64,000 bases of DNA from Maioricimonas rarisocia (GCF_007747795.1 NZ_CP036275.1:992001-1056000); one strand, 5' to 3'. Counted from the stretch's first letter, positions 35,955-45,856 are shown. Program-made: numbers and translations. The notes: generated from the letters alone by a model not told the origin.

Positions 35955-37255
35955 CGACGCTGCTAATTCGCGGGGGCCGCATCGTCGATCCCGCCACCGA
36001 CACCGATGCGGTCGGCGACCTGTTCATCCGGGATGGCCGGATCGCCGACCTTCCCACCGGCGAGGTCACGGCGGATCGGACGATCGATGCGTCCGGGATG
36101 ATCGTCTGTCCGGGGCTGATTGATGCTCACGTCGCCTTGCGGGAACCCGGCTTCGACGAAGACGAGACGATCCGGAGTGGAACGGCGGCCGCTCTGGCCG
36201 GCGGATTCACAACGATCGGATGCCTGCCGGATACGAACCCGCCGGTCGACAACCGGGCTTCTGCCGAGTTTGTGACGCTGCAGGCCGAACGGGCCGGCAA
36301 CTGCCATGTCGTGCCCCTCGGTGCAGTCACCAAGAAGCTCGCCGGCGAAGAACTGGCCGAGATTGGTCAACTGATCGACGGCGGTGCGGCCGCTTTCAGC
36401 GATGGCAAGCGACCGATTGCGAACTCCGAAGTAATGCGGCGGGCGCTGCAGTACACGCGGATGTTCGGCAAGGCGATTCTGCATCATCCCCAGGTGCCCG
36501 AGCTGGCCCACGGGGGCGTGATGCACGAAGGGCACTACTCGATGCTGCTCGGCCTGCGGGGAATTCCCGCGGCTGCCGAGGAGATTATGGTTCGCCGCGA
36601 CATTGCCCTGGCCGAGGATACCGGCGGCCACGTGCATCTGATGGCAGTGTCGTCCCGCAGCAGCATCGACGAGATCCGGCAGGCGCGGGAGCGGGGTGTG
36701 AACGTGACGGCCGACGTCACTCCGCATCATCTGGCGTTGACCGACGAGTCGCTGCAGACGTACGACTCCCATTACAAGGTGGATCCGCCACTTCGCCCGC
36801 GCGATCACGTGATGGCTCTGATCGATGCCCTGAAGGACGACACGATCAAACTGATCTCCTCGGACCATCAGCCGTACGCGTCGGAGAAGAAGGTCTGCGA
36901 ACTGGACCTGGCTCCAAGCGGCATCTGCGGGCTCGAAACGCTGCTGCCGCTCTGCATCGGGACGCTGATCCGCTCGGGACATCTCTCCTGGCCACAGTTT
37001 ATCTCGAAAGTGACGGTCGGCCCGGCGAAGCTGCTCGGGCTTGCAGAACGGGGGACGCTGGCGGTCGGCAGCATTGCGGATGTGACGATCGTCGACCCCG
37101 ACGTGGAATGGACGATCAATGCTCAGGCGTTTCAGTCGATGAGCCGCAATACGCCGTTCGACGGACGCACCGTTCACGGTCGGGCACAGTACACGATCGT
37201 CGGAGGCGATGTCCGGTACGAATGTCGGGAGAACGTCGGCGCAGACGCTCGCTGA
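35951..37255 (+). CDS. Dihydroorotase homologue, probably noncatalytic (PyrC'-like)
   Basis: A 434-residue amidohydrolase fold clearly related to class I dihydroorotase ([62 protein letters not shown]). Key metal ligands of active enzymes are absent. The HxH pair is H60-V-A62, the His of the HVST motif is Ala (A232 in HLMAVSS), and DHAPH reads DHQPY (D305 kept, His replaced by Tyr309). H179 at the HCED position is kept but its context is HHPQ. It overlaps pyrB by 4 bp. This matches pyrB-pyrC' pairs in which an inactive homologue serves as a structural partner of the carbamoyltransferase; that role is inferred. Confidence 0.88.
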   Translation: MTTLLIRGGRIVDPATDTDAVGDLFIRDGRIADLPTGEVTADRTIDASGMIVCPGLIDAHVALREPGFDEDETIRSGTAAALAGGFTTIGCLPDTNPPVDNRASAEFVTLQAERAGNCHVVPLGAVTKKLAGEELAEIGQLIDGGAAAFSDGKRPIANSEVMRRALQYTRMFGKAILHHPQVPELAHGGVMHEGHYSMLLGLRGIPAAAEEIMVRRDIALAEDTGGHVHLMAVSSRSSIDEIRQARERGVNVTADVTPHHLALTDESLQTYDSHYKVDPPLRPRDHVMALIDALKDDTIKLISSDHQPYASEKKVCELDLAPSGICGLETLLPLCIGTLIRSGHLSWPQFISKVTVGPAKLLGLAERGTLAVGSIADVTIVDPDVEWTINAQAFQSMSRNTPFDGRTVHGRAQYTIVGGDVRYECRENVGADAR

Positions 37256-37452
37256 GCCACGTCATCCCGGACTGACCCTGCCGGCAGTGTGGCGCACCGC
37301 ATGCCGAGACGCTCTCTACCGGTTGCCTGCCCGCGAACATCGGCTTATGTTCGGGTGTTGTCGTTCGGACTGCTGCGGGTGTCTGCAGCCATGGGGACGA
37401 ATCATGGGGACCGCGCAAAGGGGCGCGGGACCTTCGGAGCAGGAGCGGGTGG

Positions 37453-38406
37453 ATGACATTCGGTTCGAGGTTGAGTCGGCAATTCCGGGGAGCCACGGCA
37501 GTCCGTGTCCTCGCCGTCGCTGCAATCTGGATGCTGACGGCCAGCCGCGCACACGCGACCGACTATCACGTCTACTACCTCGGCGGTCAGTCCAACATGG
37601 ACGGGTACGGCCGCGTCAATGAACTGCCGGACGAGCTGGCCGGGCCGGTGGATGATGTGTGGATTTTTCACGGCAACACCTCGCCGGACGGCACGCCGGT
37701 CGACGGCAAGGGGACCTGGGCGCCGCTGAGGCCGGGCCACGGCGTGGGATTCGAGTCGGACGGGACTGAGAACGACTACTCGGACCGTTTCGGCGTCGAA
37801 CTGACGTTTGCCCGCCGCATGAAGCAGCTTCATCCCGATCGCCGCATTGCCATCATCAAGTACTCCCGCGGGGGAACCTCGATCCACGAGGCAGCCGCCG
37901 GGCAGTTCGGGTGCTGGGAGCCGGACTTCAACTCCGGTTCCGGGGCAGGGGCCGGCGTGAATCAGTACGATCACTTTCTGGCGACGTTGCGGCACGCCTT
38001 TGCCGCTCGCGACATCGACGGCGACGGCAGCGGCGACCGACTGATTCCGGCCGGCATCGTCTGGATGCAGGGGGAGAGTGACGCCGCCTACAGCGAAGAG
38101 ATTGCCTCGGCGTACGAGGCGAACCTCAAGCGGCTGATGGATCTGGTCCGGGCGGCGCTGCGGGCCGACGACCTGCCCGTGGTCATTGGACGCATTTCCG
38201 ATTCGGGCCAGGACGATGACGGCCAGGTCTGGGATCATGGCGATGTCGTGCGGGACGCCCAGGCAGCGTTTGTCGAGCAGGATGTTCGTGCGGCGATTGT
38301 GACGAGCACCGATGACTACAACTACTCCGACAAGTGGCACTACGATTCGGCCGGGTACATCGACCTGGGACGCCGGTTCGCCGAAGCGCTGGATGCCGTC
38401 AATTAG
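37453..38406 (+). CDS. Secreted SASA-type carbohydrate esterase
   Basis: A 317-residue exported esterase (signal peptide ends near SRAHATD) of the sialate O-acetylesterase / SGNH-like group. The catalytic Ser is in YLGGQSNMDGYG, the oxyanion region in IVWMQGESDA, and the Asp/His pair in DKWHYDSAGYIDLG. Such enzymes remove acetyl groups from sugars in complex polysaccharides. The GTG/ATG-rich start region leaves the exact start open. The GH15-like gene follows 42 bp downstream. Confidence 0.88.
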   Translation: MTFGSRLSRQFRGATAVRVLAVAAIWMLTASRAHATDYHVYYLGGQSNMDGYGRVNELPDELAGPVDDVWIFHGNTSPDGTPVDGKGTWAPLRPGHGVGFESDGTENDYSDRFGVELTFARRMKQLHPDRRIAIIKYSRGGTSIHEAAAGQFGCWEPDFNSGSGAGAGVNQYDHFLATLRHAFAARDIDGDGSGDRLIPAGIVWMQGESDAAYSEEIASAYEANLKRLMDLVRAALRADDLPVVIGRISDSGQDDDGQVWDHGDVVRDAQAAFVEQDVRAAIVTSTDDYNYSDKWHYDSAGYIDLGRRFAEALDAVN

Positions 38407-38448
38407 GTCCCACTTGCAGTTCACCCTCAGGGATGGATCTCGGACGCG

Positions 38449-39777
38449 ATGACTGAATGGAACACCGACGACCTTGCCGCACAGGTGACCGGGGATGTCA
38501 CCGCCGATGATATCCAGCGGCTGACCGAGCTGCTCGAGGAGCGGGGAACGTTTCGGTATCCCGCGCTCTCGACCGGTCTGTTTTCGGCTGCGCTCGGCAT
38601 GACGGGCGACCTCGCCCAGACCGGCTACCAGAACGTGTGGGTTCGCGACAACGTGCACGTGGCCTGGGGCCAGTTGCTCACCGGGCGGATGGGAGTGGCC
38701 CAGCGGGTATCGGCGGCCATCATGCAGTTCTACGTCCGCCATCGGGGGCGCATCGCCGACGTCATCGAAGGACGAACGGATGTCGACGATCCGATGAATC
38801 GCCCGCATGTGCGGTTCGACGGCATGACGTTGAGTGAACTGGAGGAGCGCTGGCCGCACGCCCAGAACGACGCGATCGGCTACTTTCTGTGGCTGTATTC
38901 GGGCCAGGTCGAGCGGGGTTTCCTGCAGCCCGAACCGGAAGAGTGGGCCACGCTCTGCGATCTGGTTCATTACCTGAAGACGATCGAGTACTGGCAGGAC
39001 GAGGACAGCGGCCACTGGGAGGAGGCCCGCCGGATCTCTGCCTCGAGCATCGGCACGGCGACCGCCGGTCTGATTGCCGTCCGCCGGCTGCTCGATCACC
39101 CCGAATCGCAGCGGCGCCTGGGTGTGACACCCAGGCCGGTCGACGAGGCTCTGCTCGACAGCCTGATCAATCAGGGGCGCGAGACGCTGGCGTCGATTCT
39201 GCCGGCTGAGTGCATTCAGGAAGACCCGACGAAACGTCGTGCCCACGATGCCGCGCTGCTGTTCCTGATTTATCCGCTCGGCGTGGTCGACGGCGACGCG
39301 GCCGACAAGGTTCTCGCAGACGTGCTGACACACCTGCAGGGAGACTACGGCATCCGTCGGTACCTCGGTGACTCGTACTGGTGTGCCGACTACAAGGCGC
39401 TGACGGCCGCCGACGATCGCAGTGCCGACTTCAGCGATCGGATGGACGAGCGGGACAAGCTGCTCAAGCCGGGTGAAGAAGCCCAGTGGTGCCTGTTCGA
39501 TCCGATCGTCTCGATCATTTACGGCCGGGAGTACCTGCGAACCGGTGATGAATCCGCCCGCGAACGGCAGCGGCTCTACCTGCAGCGATCGCTGGCGCAG
39601 CTGACCGACGGGAGTGGCCCGTTCGAAGCACTGCGGTGCCCCGAGGCGTACTACATCGAGAACGGTCAGTACGTGCCGAACGACCACACGCCCCTGCTGT
39701 GGGCCCAGTCGAACCTGCATCAGGCGCTGCACTGGATGCGTGAAACGCTCACGGCGGCAGAGGGATCGGAGCAGTAG
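38449..39777 (+). CDS. GH15-like (alpha/alpha)6 barrel protein
   Basis: A 442-residue soluble protein of the glycoside hydrolase 15 / phosphorylase-kinase-subunit family: TGYQNVWVRDNVHVAWGQLL near residue 60, then RFDGMTLSELEERWPHAQNDAIGYFLWLYS, with further barrel helices and PNDHTPLLWAQSNLHQALHWM at the end. It lacks an export signal, so it likely acts on cytoplasmic alpha-glucans or oligosaccharides, or has a regulatory role like its eukaryotic relatives. Catalytic residues are not certain from sequence alone. Confidence 0.83.
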   Translation: MTEWNTDDLAAQVTGDVTADDIQRLTELLEERGTFRYPALSTGLFSAALGMTGDLAQTGYQNVWVRDNVHVAWGQLLTGRMGVAQRVSAAIMQFYVRHRGRIADVIEGRTDVDDPMNRPHVRFDGMTLSELEERWPHAQNDAIGYFLWLYSGQVERGFLQPEPEEWATLCDLVHYLKTIEYWQDEDSGHWEEARRISASSIGTATAGLIAVRRLLDHPESQRRLGVTPRPVDEALLDSLINQGRETLASILPAECIQEDPTKRRAHDAALLFLIYPLGVVDGDAADKVLADVLTHLQGDYGIRRYLGDSYWCADYKALTAADDRSADFSDRMDERDKLLKPGEEAQWCLFDPIVSIIYGREYLRTGDESARERQRLYLQRSLAQLTDGSGPFEALRCPEAYYIENGQYVPNDHTPLLWAQSNLHQALHWMRETLTAAEGSEQ

Positions 39778-40199
39778 AGTCAGCTGCAGGACCTTCTTTG
39801 CCTGCGCCCCTCGCACGCGCGAGTCTGGCTGTATGATGTGAAGTCTGCCCGCCGCGATTTCTCCCGAGAGACATGTCACCATTGGTGCCACTCTTCGAGG
39901 CGGGAACGCGTGCTGTGGACGATGGTCCATGAATGTGCAATTGGCTGCGGAATTCGGACAGAGATCCGGATAGTCTGTGGCCTGGCGATGGCGGTATCGC
40001 GCAGTCAGGGCATGGCGTTATTCTGTGTGTCAGCAGGACCGCTGCGCAGTCGCGTCTCCCCCGGGATGCCCGGCAGCGATGCAGCGTCGTCTGACAACAC
40101 TGAAAGCAGCCGCAGTGAGGCCATGCCGGACACTCGTTGCGGGCATGGAGGAACAACCGCGGGCGAGGTGTCTTCTGGCCAGGACGCGAGGAGATTGTC
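39778..40199. other. Gene-free stretch before the MscS gene
   Basis: About 420 bp. I see no conserved protein, none of the repeat families found elsewhere and no strong hairpin apart from GAGGAG at 40189, the ribosome site of the next gene. Promoter elements probably lie here but none stands out. Confidence 0.5.
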
Positions 40200-42473
40200 G
40201 TGCCGACTTACTTTCGCGGTTTGAAACTGCGGCTTCTGATCGCCGCGGTGGTGGGGATTGCTTTCTGCATGCTCCCTGCCGGGTTGCGATCCCAGGAATC
40301 GAGCAGCCCGGGTCCTCTCGAGCCGTCAGACACTTCCAGCCCCGCGGCGTCGCTCAACAGTCTGATTGCTGCATGCAATGAACTGCACGCGCAGATCAAC
40401 GACCGCAGTTTTTCAATCGAGAAGGTTGGCGAACTCCTGCCTGCGAAGAATCGGATTCTCGACTGCCTTGATCTGAGTGAGCTTCGCAACGAGCTGCACG
40501 ACAGTGCCGGGATCGAAGCTGCAATGTTTCTGAAGGAAGTACTCGATCGAATCGAGTTGCCGGCCGATTCCGAAATTCCCGGCACGACGGTCCCGGAAGA
40601 AACAGATGGTGAATCACCCCTACGGTGGCAGGTTCCACGTACGCGGATTGCGATTTCCCGCATGCAGTCGGAACGATTCCACAATGTGTATCTGTTCACG
40701 CCCGGCACAGTACGCCGAGCAGCCCAGGAATACCGGATGATCAAGGGGCTTCCGTATCGGACGGGGGGCCGCCCCGTCTCGCCTGGTCTGTACGAAACCT
40801 ATCTTGCGATCACGAAGCAGGAACCGGCGCAATCCGCCGATACATCCAGTCCGCGGGGAACTCTGACTTTGTTCCTGCAGACGTGTAACGAACTACACGA
40901 TGCCATCCGAAACGTGCGGCACTTCGACCGCGACCAACCCGAGCTTCATCGTCTGGGAGAGCGAATCGTTTCGTGCCTCGATTCAAGCCAGTTGCCTGAG
41001 TATGCACGCGAATACTTCGACGCCGAGGCGGCCGTCTGTCTCAAGGAGGTACTTGACCGCGTCCCGCTTCCGCCTGCCGAGCAGATTCCCGGCATCGAAT
41101 CGGTGGAGGTCCGGGATGGCAGCGAAACCTTGCTGAGGTGGCAGGTCCCTTTCACCTCGATCGTCATTGCACGGGTCCAGGAGGGGCCGCGGCGCGGAGA
41201 GTACCTGTTCTCCGCCGAAACGGTGGCGCGTGCGCCGGAGTTCTACCAGAAGATGGTTTCGCAGCCATACCGAACGACCGATCCGGCCGTCTCGGATGGG
41301 CTCTACGAGTGGTGGCTGTCATCACCGGGGAACCCGACCGTGGCCGCGGTGGTGGATTGGCTGCCAGCGTGGTTTCAGCAGCGTCGGCTTGGCATGGCGA
41401 TCTGGCAGGGGCTGGGCCTGCTGCTCATCACTCCCGTCTCTCTGATCCTGATGTGGTACGCATTCCGGGCCTCGAGTCTTTCCGTCGAGCAAACGCAGGC
41501 GCAGAGTTTGTGGCGATCCTGGGCAAGCCTCGGGTTCATTGTCGTGGCGATCTGTGTACCGATCATCTTCAAGCATGTTCTGTGGGAGTATCTGACGGTG
41601 CGCGGCACGGCGCTCTATATTGCCAATTTCTGCGCCGATGTCGTTCTATTGCTGGCAGTCATGGGGTTGATCGTGGTGGGCAGCAGCCGTGTGGCCGAAT
41701 CGGTCATTTCGCTGCCGCATATCGCTCCCACGGGCCTGGACGCCAACCTGATTCGCATCATCTGTCGGGTGCTGGGCATTACCGCGGCGATCGTTGTGTT
41801 TCTCGAGGGAGGGCGGTATCTCGGTTTCCCGCTCACGACACTGATTGCCAGTGCGGGCATCGGAGGACTGGCGATCGCGCTTTCGGCCCAGGGCCTGATC
41901 AAGGGGCTCTTCGGCACGGTCACGATTCTGCTCGACAAGCCGTTCCGGGTGGGTGAGCGGATCGTCGTGAAGGGGCACGACGGGTTCGTCGAGGAGATCG
42001 GTTTGCGATCCACCAAGATTCGTGCGCTGACCAATCACGTTATTTCGATCCCGAACGACCAGATCGCCGACGCAGAAATCGAGAACGTCGGCAGACGGCG
42101 ATGCATCCGGCGGATGGCGAGACTGTACATCCCGCTCGACACGCCGCGCGCAAAAGTCGAAGCAGCCCTCAAGTGCATCCGCACCGTCCTCGCCAACCAC
42201 CAGGGGATGGACGCCGCCCTTCCGCCGCGAGTCCATTTCACGGATTTTACACCGAACGCATTCGAAATCCGGTTCATGTACTGGTACACGCCGCCGGACC
42301 ACTGGGACTTTCTGGCGTTCAGCGAAGAGGTCAATCTTCAGATCTTCCGCGCTTTCGAGGAACGCGGCATCCAGTTTTCTCTGCCTTTTCGTCACTCCTA
42401 CTGGAAAGACGACAACGAGCAGGGGCCGCTCGAGATTTCGCTCGAAGACAGCTTTCCGCGTTCCGATGCTTGA
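40200..42473 (+). CDS. MscS-type mechanosensitive channel with duplicated N-terminal domain
   Basis: A 757-residue membrane protein. A signal peptide (to about residue 32) is followed by two related extracytoplasmic units at about 50-205 and 220-375; each has CNELH, FLKEVLDR or CLKEVLDR, LRWQVP, an I-x-R-Q/x pattern and PYRT. Membrane helices follow from about 401, then the MscS pore and beta domain (LIASAGIGGLAIALSAQGLIKGLFGTVTILLDKPFRVGERI and LRSTKIRALTNHVISIPND). It releases solutes under osmotic downshock. The GTG at 40200 has GAGGAG 6 bases upstream, which decides the start. Confidence 0.92.
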   Translation: MPTYFRGLKLRLLIAAVVGIAFCMLPAGLRSQESSSPGPLEPSDTSSPAASLNSLIAACNELHAQINDRSFSIEKVGELLPAKNRILDCLDLSELRNELHDSAGIEAAMFLKEVLDRIELPADSEIPGTTVPEETDGESPLRWQVPRTRIAISRMQSERFHNVYLFTPGTVRRAAQEYRMIKGLPYRTGGRPVSPGLYETYLAITKQEPAQSADTSSPRGTLTLFLQTCNELHDAIRNVRHFDRDQPELHRLGERIVSCLDSSQLPEYAREYFDAEAAVCLKEVLDRVPLPPAEQIPGIESVEVRDGSETLLRWQVPFTSIVIARVQEGPRRGEYLFSAETVARAPEFYQKMVSQPYRTTDPAVSDGLYEWWLSSPGNPTVAAVVDWLPAWFQQRRLGMAIWQGLGLLLITPVSLILMWYAFRASSLSVEQTQAQSLWRSWASLGFIVVAICVPIIFKHVLWEYLTVRGTALYIANFCADVVLLLAVMGLIVVGSSRVAESVISLPHIAPTGLDANLIRIICRVLGITAAIVVFLEGGRYLGFPLTTLIASAGIGGLAIALSAQGLIKGLFGTVTILLDKPFRVGERIVVKGHDGFVEEIGLRSTKIRALTNHVISIPNDQIADAEIENVGRRRCIRRMARLYIPLDTPRAKVEAALKCIRTVLANHQGMDAALPPRVHFTDFTPNAFEIRFMYWYTPPDHWDFLAFSEEVNLQIFRAFEERGIQFSLPFRHSYWKDDNEQGPLEISLEDSFPRSDA

Positions 42474-42666
42474 ACCCGGGATCGTCGCAGTGCGAAGCGC
42501 CGGGTTGTGCTTCATCAGGACGTCCGCCGGCTGCGCGGAAACAGGCTCGCAACTGCGTCCACAGGATGCGGACTGCGCGAAGGTGGCTGCGTTTCCGCAC
42601 CGTTGCCGTCGCGGTACCGGGAAGTTTACCCCCGGAGAGGACTCACCGCGCAACTCTACGAAAAAA

Positions 42667-42694
42667 GCCCGCGGAACCGGTCGGCTCCGCGAGC
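42667..42694 (-). terminator. Rho-independent terminator of the YHS-like gene
   Basis: Read on the minus strand, a 12-bp stem (GCTCGCGGAGCC with GGTTCCGCGGGC, two G-T pairs) around GACC is followed directly by six T residues (plus-strand A tract at 42661-42666). It lies 30 bp beyond the stop codon. Confidence 0.85.
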
Positions 42695-42723
42695 TGGTGA
42701 GGACCATGACGTCGTCGCGACGC

Positions 42724-43194
42724 TTACTCGTCGGCCTTCTTTTCTTTCTTCGGGACTTCAAAGCCCTTGTTGAAAGCCTTGTTCGCGAAGACCAGCGTGA
42801 TCTGTTCGTCGCCGGTCGCTTTCGCGGCCTTGCCCTGGCAGTTGCCGCAGCAGAACGAGACTTCGACGCCGGCGACATCCACCTGCTTCGACTCGTCAAC
42901 CGGACGTCCCGTCAGCGGGCACTTGCCGGTCGGTTTGGCCTGCTCGGTCAGCACCAGCTGGTGGTTGGCCTTGGCGGCGAACTTCCCCTTGTTTTCCTTG
43001 AAGGCAGCCGGGCAGTTCGGGCAGCAGAAGTAGACTTCCGCCTTCTTGAAGGCGACGGAGTGCTCCTTGTCGATCGGTCGGCCTGAAACAGGACACTTGA
43101 CCTCCGGCTTGGCCTTCTCTTCTTCGGCCTGGACGTTGACCAGTCCGATGGAAAGGATCACGCCTGCGAGCAGAATTGCAGCGAGCTTCTTCAT
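42724..43194 (-). CDS. Exported protein with two YHS-like Cys-rich metal-binding units
   Basis: A 156-residue protein: signal peptide MKKLAAILLAGVILSIGLVNVQA, then two tandem units. Unit 1 has CPVSGRPID...VYFCCPNCPAAF; unit 2 has CPLTGRPVD...VSFCCGNCQGKA. The CPxxGRPxD and FCCxNC pattern is that of YHS/TRASH-type treble-clef metal sites. It probably binds a soft metal such as copper in the periplasm. The tail is lysine-rich. The ATG at 43194 has GGAGG just upstream. Confidence 0.85.
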   Translation of the reverse strand: MKKLAAILLAGVILSIGLVNVQAEEEKAKPEVKCPVSGRPIDKEHSVAFKKAEVYFCCPNCPAAFKENKGKFAAKANHQLVLTEQAKPTGKCPLTGRPVDESKQVDVAGVEVSFCCGNCQGKAAKATGDEQITLVFANKAFNKGFEVPKKEKKADE

Positions 43195-43418
43195 GTCTGC
43201 CTCCAATCAATATGTGAACCTGGTGGCGTAAGAGCGTTCCCGGCATTCCCTTGGCGGCTTCCCGATCATGCCAAGTTTGCCCCGCCGTATCAATACCCTC
43301 CCATGCGAATCGTCCCCGCAGCCGTTATCATGTGCGGTTGCCCGCTGAAGCGCTGCTGGCGTCGTCAGCCCGGCCTCTTTGTCATCTGCTCCCCCCTGCG
43401 AGAGACCGAGGTGTCCCC

Positions 43419-44870
43419 ATGTGGCAACGTTCCGTTCTGCTTCAATCGTTGTGTCTGGTCGCGTTGATCCTGTTCCCGCAGTGCTTGCGCGACGTGAACG
43501 CAGCCGATCGTCCCAACGTGCTGTTCATCTTTGCCGATGACCAGTGCTACGAAACCGTTCGGGCCTTCGGCCATACCGACATCGACACGCCGAACCTCGA
43601 TCGTCTGGTCGAGCAGGGGACGACCTTTACCCGCTGTTACAACATGGGCTCGTGGAGCGGGGCGGTCTGCGTCGCCAGCCGCACGATGCTCAACACCGGC
43701 CGGTTTCTCTGGCGGGCCAACGAGATCTACAAGACGTCGGAGCAGGAACGTCAGGAAGGTCGCTGGTGGTCGGAGTACATGAAGCAGGCCGGCTACCGCA
43801 CCTACATGACCGGCAAATGGCATGTCCGCGCCAATGCCGGGAAGGCGTTCGACGTCGCCGTCGATGTGCGCGGCGGGATGCCCACCCAGACTCCCCAGGG
43901 CTACAACCGGCCGCACGAAGGGCAGGACGATCCCTGGTCGCCGTCCGATCCGAAGTTCGACGGCTTCTGGAAAGGAGGCACGCACTGGAGTGAAGTCGTC
44001 GGCAATCATGGCGTCGACTTCATCGAAGATGCCTCCGGGAGGGATGAGCCGTTCTTCATGTACGTCGCGTTCAACGCCCCGCACGATCCGCGGCAGTCGC
44101 CGCAGGAATTCGTCGACATGTATCCGGTCGACCGGATCGCGGTGCCGGAGAACTTCGCGGCCCAGTACCCGTTCAAGGATTCGATCGGCTGCAGTCCGTC
44201 GCTGCGGGACGAGAAGCTGGCGCCGTTCCCGCGGACAGAATACTCGATCAAGGTTCACCGGCAGGAGTATTACGCGATCATCACGCACATGGACGAGCAG
44301 ATCGGCCGTGTATTGGATGCTCTCGAAGAGTCGGGGCAGGCGGACAACACGTGGATCTTCTTTACGGCGGATCACGGGCTGGCGGTCGGGCGGCACGGTC
44401 TGGTCGGCAAGCAGAACATGTACGAGCACAGTGTGCGTGTGCCATTCATGGTCGTGGGCCCGGGTGTGGCGGCCGGCGAGCGGATCGACGAGCCGATCTA
44501 CCTGCAGGACGTGATGCCGACGACGCTGGAGCTGGCCGGCGTCGAGAAGCCGGACCATGTCGAGTTCCACAGTCTGCTGCCGATGCTGCGCGGCGAGCGG
44601 CGTGAGTCACCTTACGACGCCATCTACGGAGCGTATCTGGCACTGCAGCGGTCGGTGATCGACGATGGATACAAGCTGATTCTGTATCCGAAGATCGGCC
44701 AGGCCCGGTTGTATCACGTGGCGGACGACCCGCATGAGATGCACGATCTGGCGGACAAGCCGGAGATGAAGCCGGTGATGCGGAAGCTGTTTCTGAAGTT
44801 CCGGGAGCTGCAGAAAGAAGTGGGTGACGAGCTGGACGTCGCGGCGGCGTTCCCGCAGCTCGCGGGGTGA
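43419..44870 (+). CDS. Type I sulfatase, exported
   Basis: A 483-residue arylsulfatase-family enzyme with a signal peptide ending near VNAAD. The metal-binding start RPNVLFIFADDQCYET is intact. The formylglycine site is CVASR in SWSGAVCVASRTMLNTGR, a C-x-A-S-R variant of the usual C-x-P-S-R. GKWHVR, YVAFNAPHDPRQSP and FFTADHGLAVGRHGLVGKQNMYEHSVRVPF supply further active-site residues. It likely removes sulfate from marine or host polysaccharides. A formylglycine-generating enzyme must be encoded elsewhere. The ATG at 43419 has GAGG upstream. Confidence 0.93.
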   Translation: MWQRSVLLQSLCLVALILFPQCLRDVNAADRPNVLFIFADDQCYETVRAFGHTDIDTPNLDRLVEQGTTFTRCYNMGSWSGAVCVASRTMLNTGRFLWRANEIYKTSEQERQEGRWWSEYMKQAGYRTYMTGKWHVRANAGKAFDVAVDVRGGMPTQTPQGYNRPHEGQDDPWSPSDPKFDGFWKGGTHWSEVVGNHGVDFIEDASGRDEPFFMYVAFNAPHDPRQSPQEFVDMYPVDRIAVPENFAAQYPFKDSIGCSPSLRDEKLAPFPRTEYSIKVHRQEYYAIITHMDEQIGRVLDALEESGQADNTWIFFTADHGLAVGRHGLVGKQNMYEHSVRVPFMVVGPGVAAGERIDEPIYLQDVMPTTLELAGVEKPDHVEFHSLLPMLRGERRESPYDAIYGAYLALQRSVIDDGYKLILYPKIGQARLYHVADDPHEMHDLADKPEMKPVMRKLFLKFRELQKEVGDELDVAAAFPQLAG

Positions 44871-44958
44871 ATGAAAGGCTCGAGGCGCGAGTGGCGAGGC
44901 GACGAGGGGCCAAAGCCCACGGGCTGCGACCCGTGGGCTCCAACGATGGAACCACACG

Positions 44959-45168
44959 ATGATCCAGAAACTGAAGATCGCCGGCATTGTCCTGCTTGCC
45001 GTCTGCGCGCTGATCGTCGTGCTGCAGAACACCGGGCCGGTCGAAACCGACATCCTGTTCTTCACACTCACGCTGCCGCACGCGGCCCTGCTGTTCGGGA
45101 GCGTAATGGTTGGCTTCATCATCGGAGTGTTCGTCGCCGGGCGGATGCTGTCGCGGCGGAAGGCATAG
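44959..45168 (+). CDS. LapA (DUF1049)-like small membrane protein
   Basis: A 69-residue protein with two membrane helices (IAGIVLLAVCALIVVLQNTGPV and ALLFGSVMVGFIIGVFVAGRM) and a basic end. The VLQNTGPVETDILFFTLTLPHALL pattern fits the LapA domain, whose E. coli member helps control lipopolysaccharide export. It follows the sulfatase by 88 bp on the same strand; no functional link is evident. Confidence 0.82.
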   Translation: MIQKLKIAGIVLLAVCALIVVLQNTGPVETDILFFTLTLPHAALLFGSVMVGFIIGVFVAGRMLSRRKA

Positions 45169-45856
45169 GACCTTCGCGATGTCGAGAGTAGTGCCGGGGA
45201 CGTCGCTGCGTGGCGAGCGCCAGTGTCCCGAGTGATCAGCGGCTGGGGGCGTGGGCTCGTGCCGGGTGACTGCGGATCGAAGCTGCGTGGGTACCCTTGG
45301 GACCACGTGGGACGCGGATCTGCGCCCCAGCCACCCGGCGCTTGTGCAGGAAGATCCCCTGCACCCTGCATTCCCACCCGCCTGCGGCGTGAGGGCATGG
45401 CACCCGTGCCACAGCCACACGGCCGTGTCACCGGCAGCTGAATGTCGAATCTGTATGATCGCCACACCGTCGGTGAGACCAGGTGGGGCAGGCATTCCTG
45501 CCTGCCCTTCAGGTGAGCCACCTCTTGGCGAACAGAGTCGTTGCAGACGATGCCGCTCATCGAATGCCGTCGGCGGGCTTTCTGCAACGGTCCCGCTTCC
45601 TCACGTTCGCGGCCCTGATTTGTCGTCGCGGCGCTAGCGCTACGGTCTCAGCGCCGGTCAGAAAAAGTTGTGTTATTGCCCTCTTCGCCGTGCTAGAACG
45701 GAAAGCCTGGGCTCAACCAGCGGGCAAGTTGGGTTCTTCAAAGAGGAGTCTGCCGCAGGGCGACCAGATGGACACGCGGCACTGATGCAACAGGGCGTCT
45801 AGTCGATCGTGCATTTCAGTTGACTTCGATTTGCCACCAGATTGCTGGGGGAAGCC
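45169..45856. repeat. Repeat-bearing spacer
   Basis: No gene is supported in nearly 690 bp. It contains a degenerate GCCCCAGCCACCC block near 45331, a CATTCCCACC...GGCGTGAGGGCATGGC block with CACCCGTGCCACAGCC (45368-45416), and a GTGGGGCAGGCATTCCTGCCTGCCC stem (45482-45509). The last 150 bp before the PEP-CTERM gene show nothing recognisable. Confidence 0.65.

Noticed and set aside
37402-39930. 842-codon open frame antisense to the esterase and GH15-like genes
   Set aside because: Both sense genes have recognisable motifs throughout; the antisense product does not.
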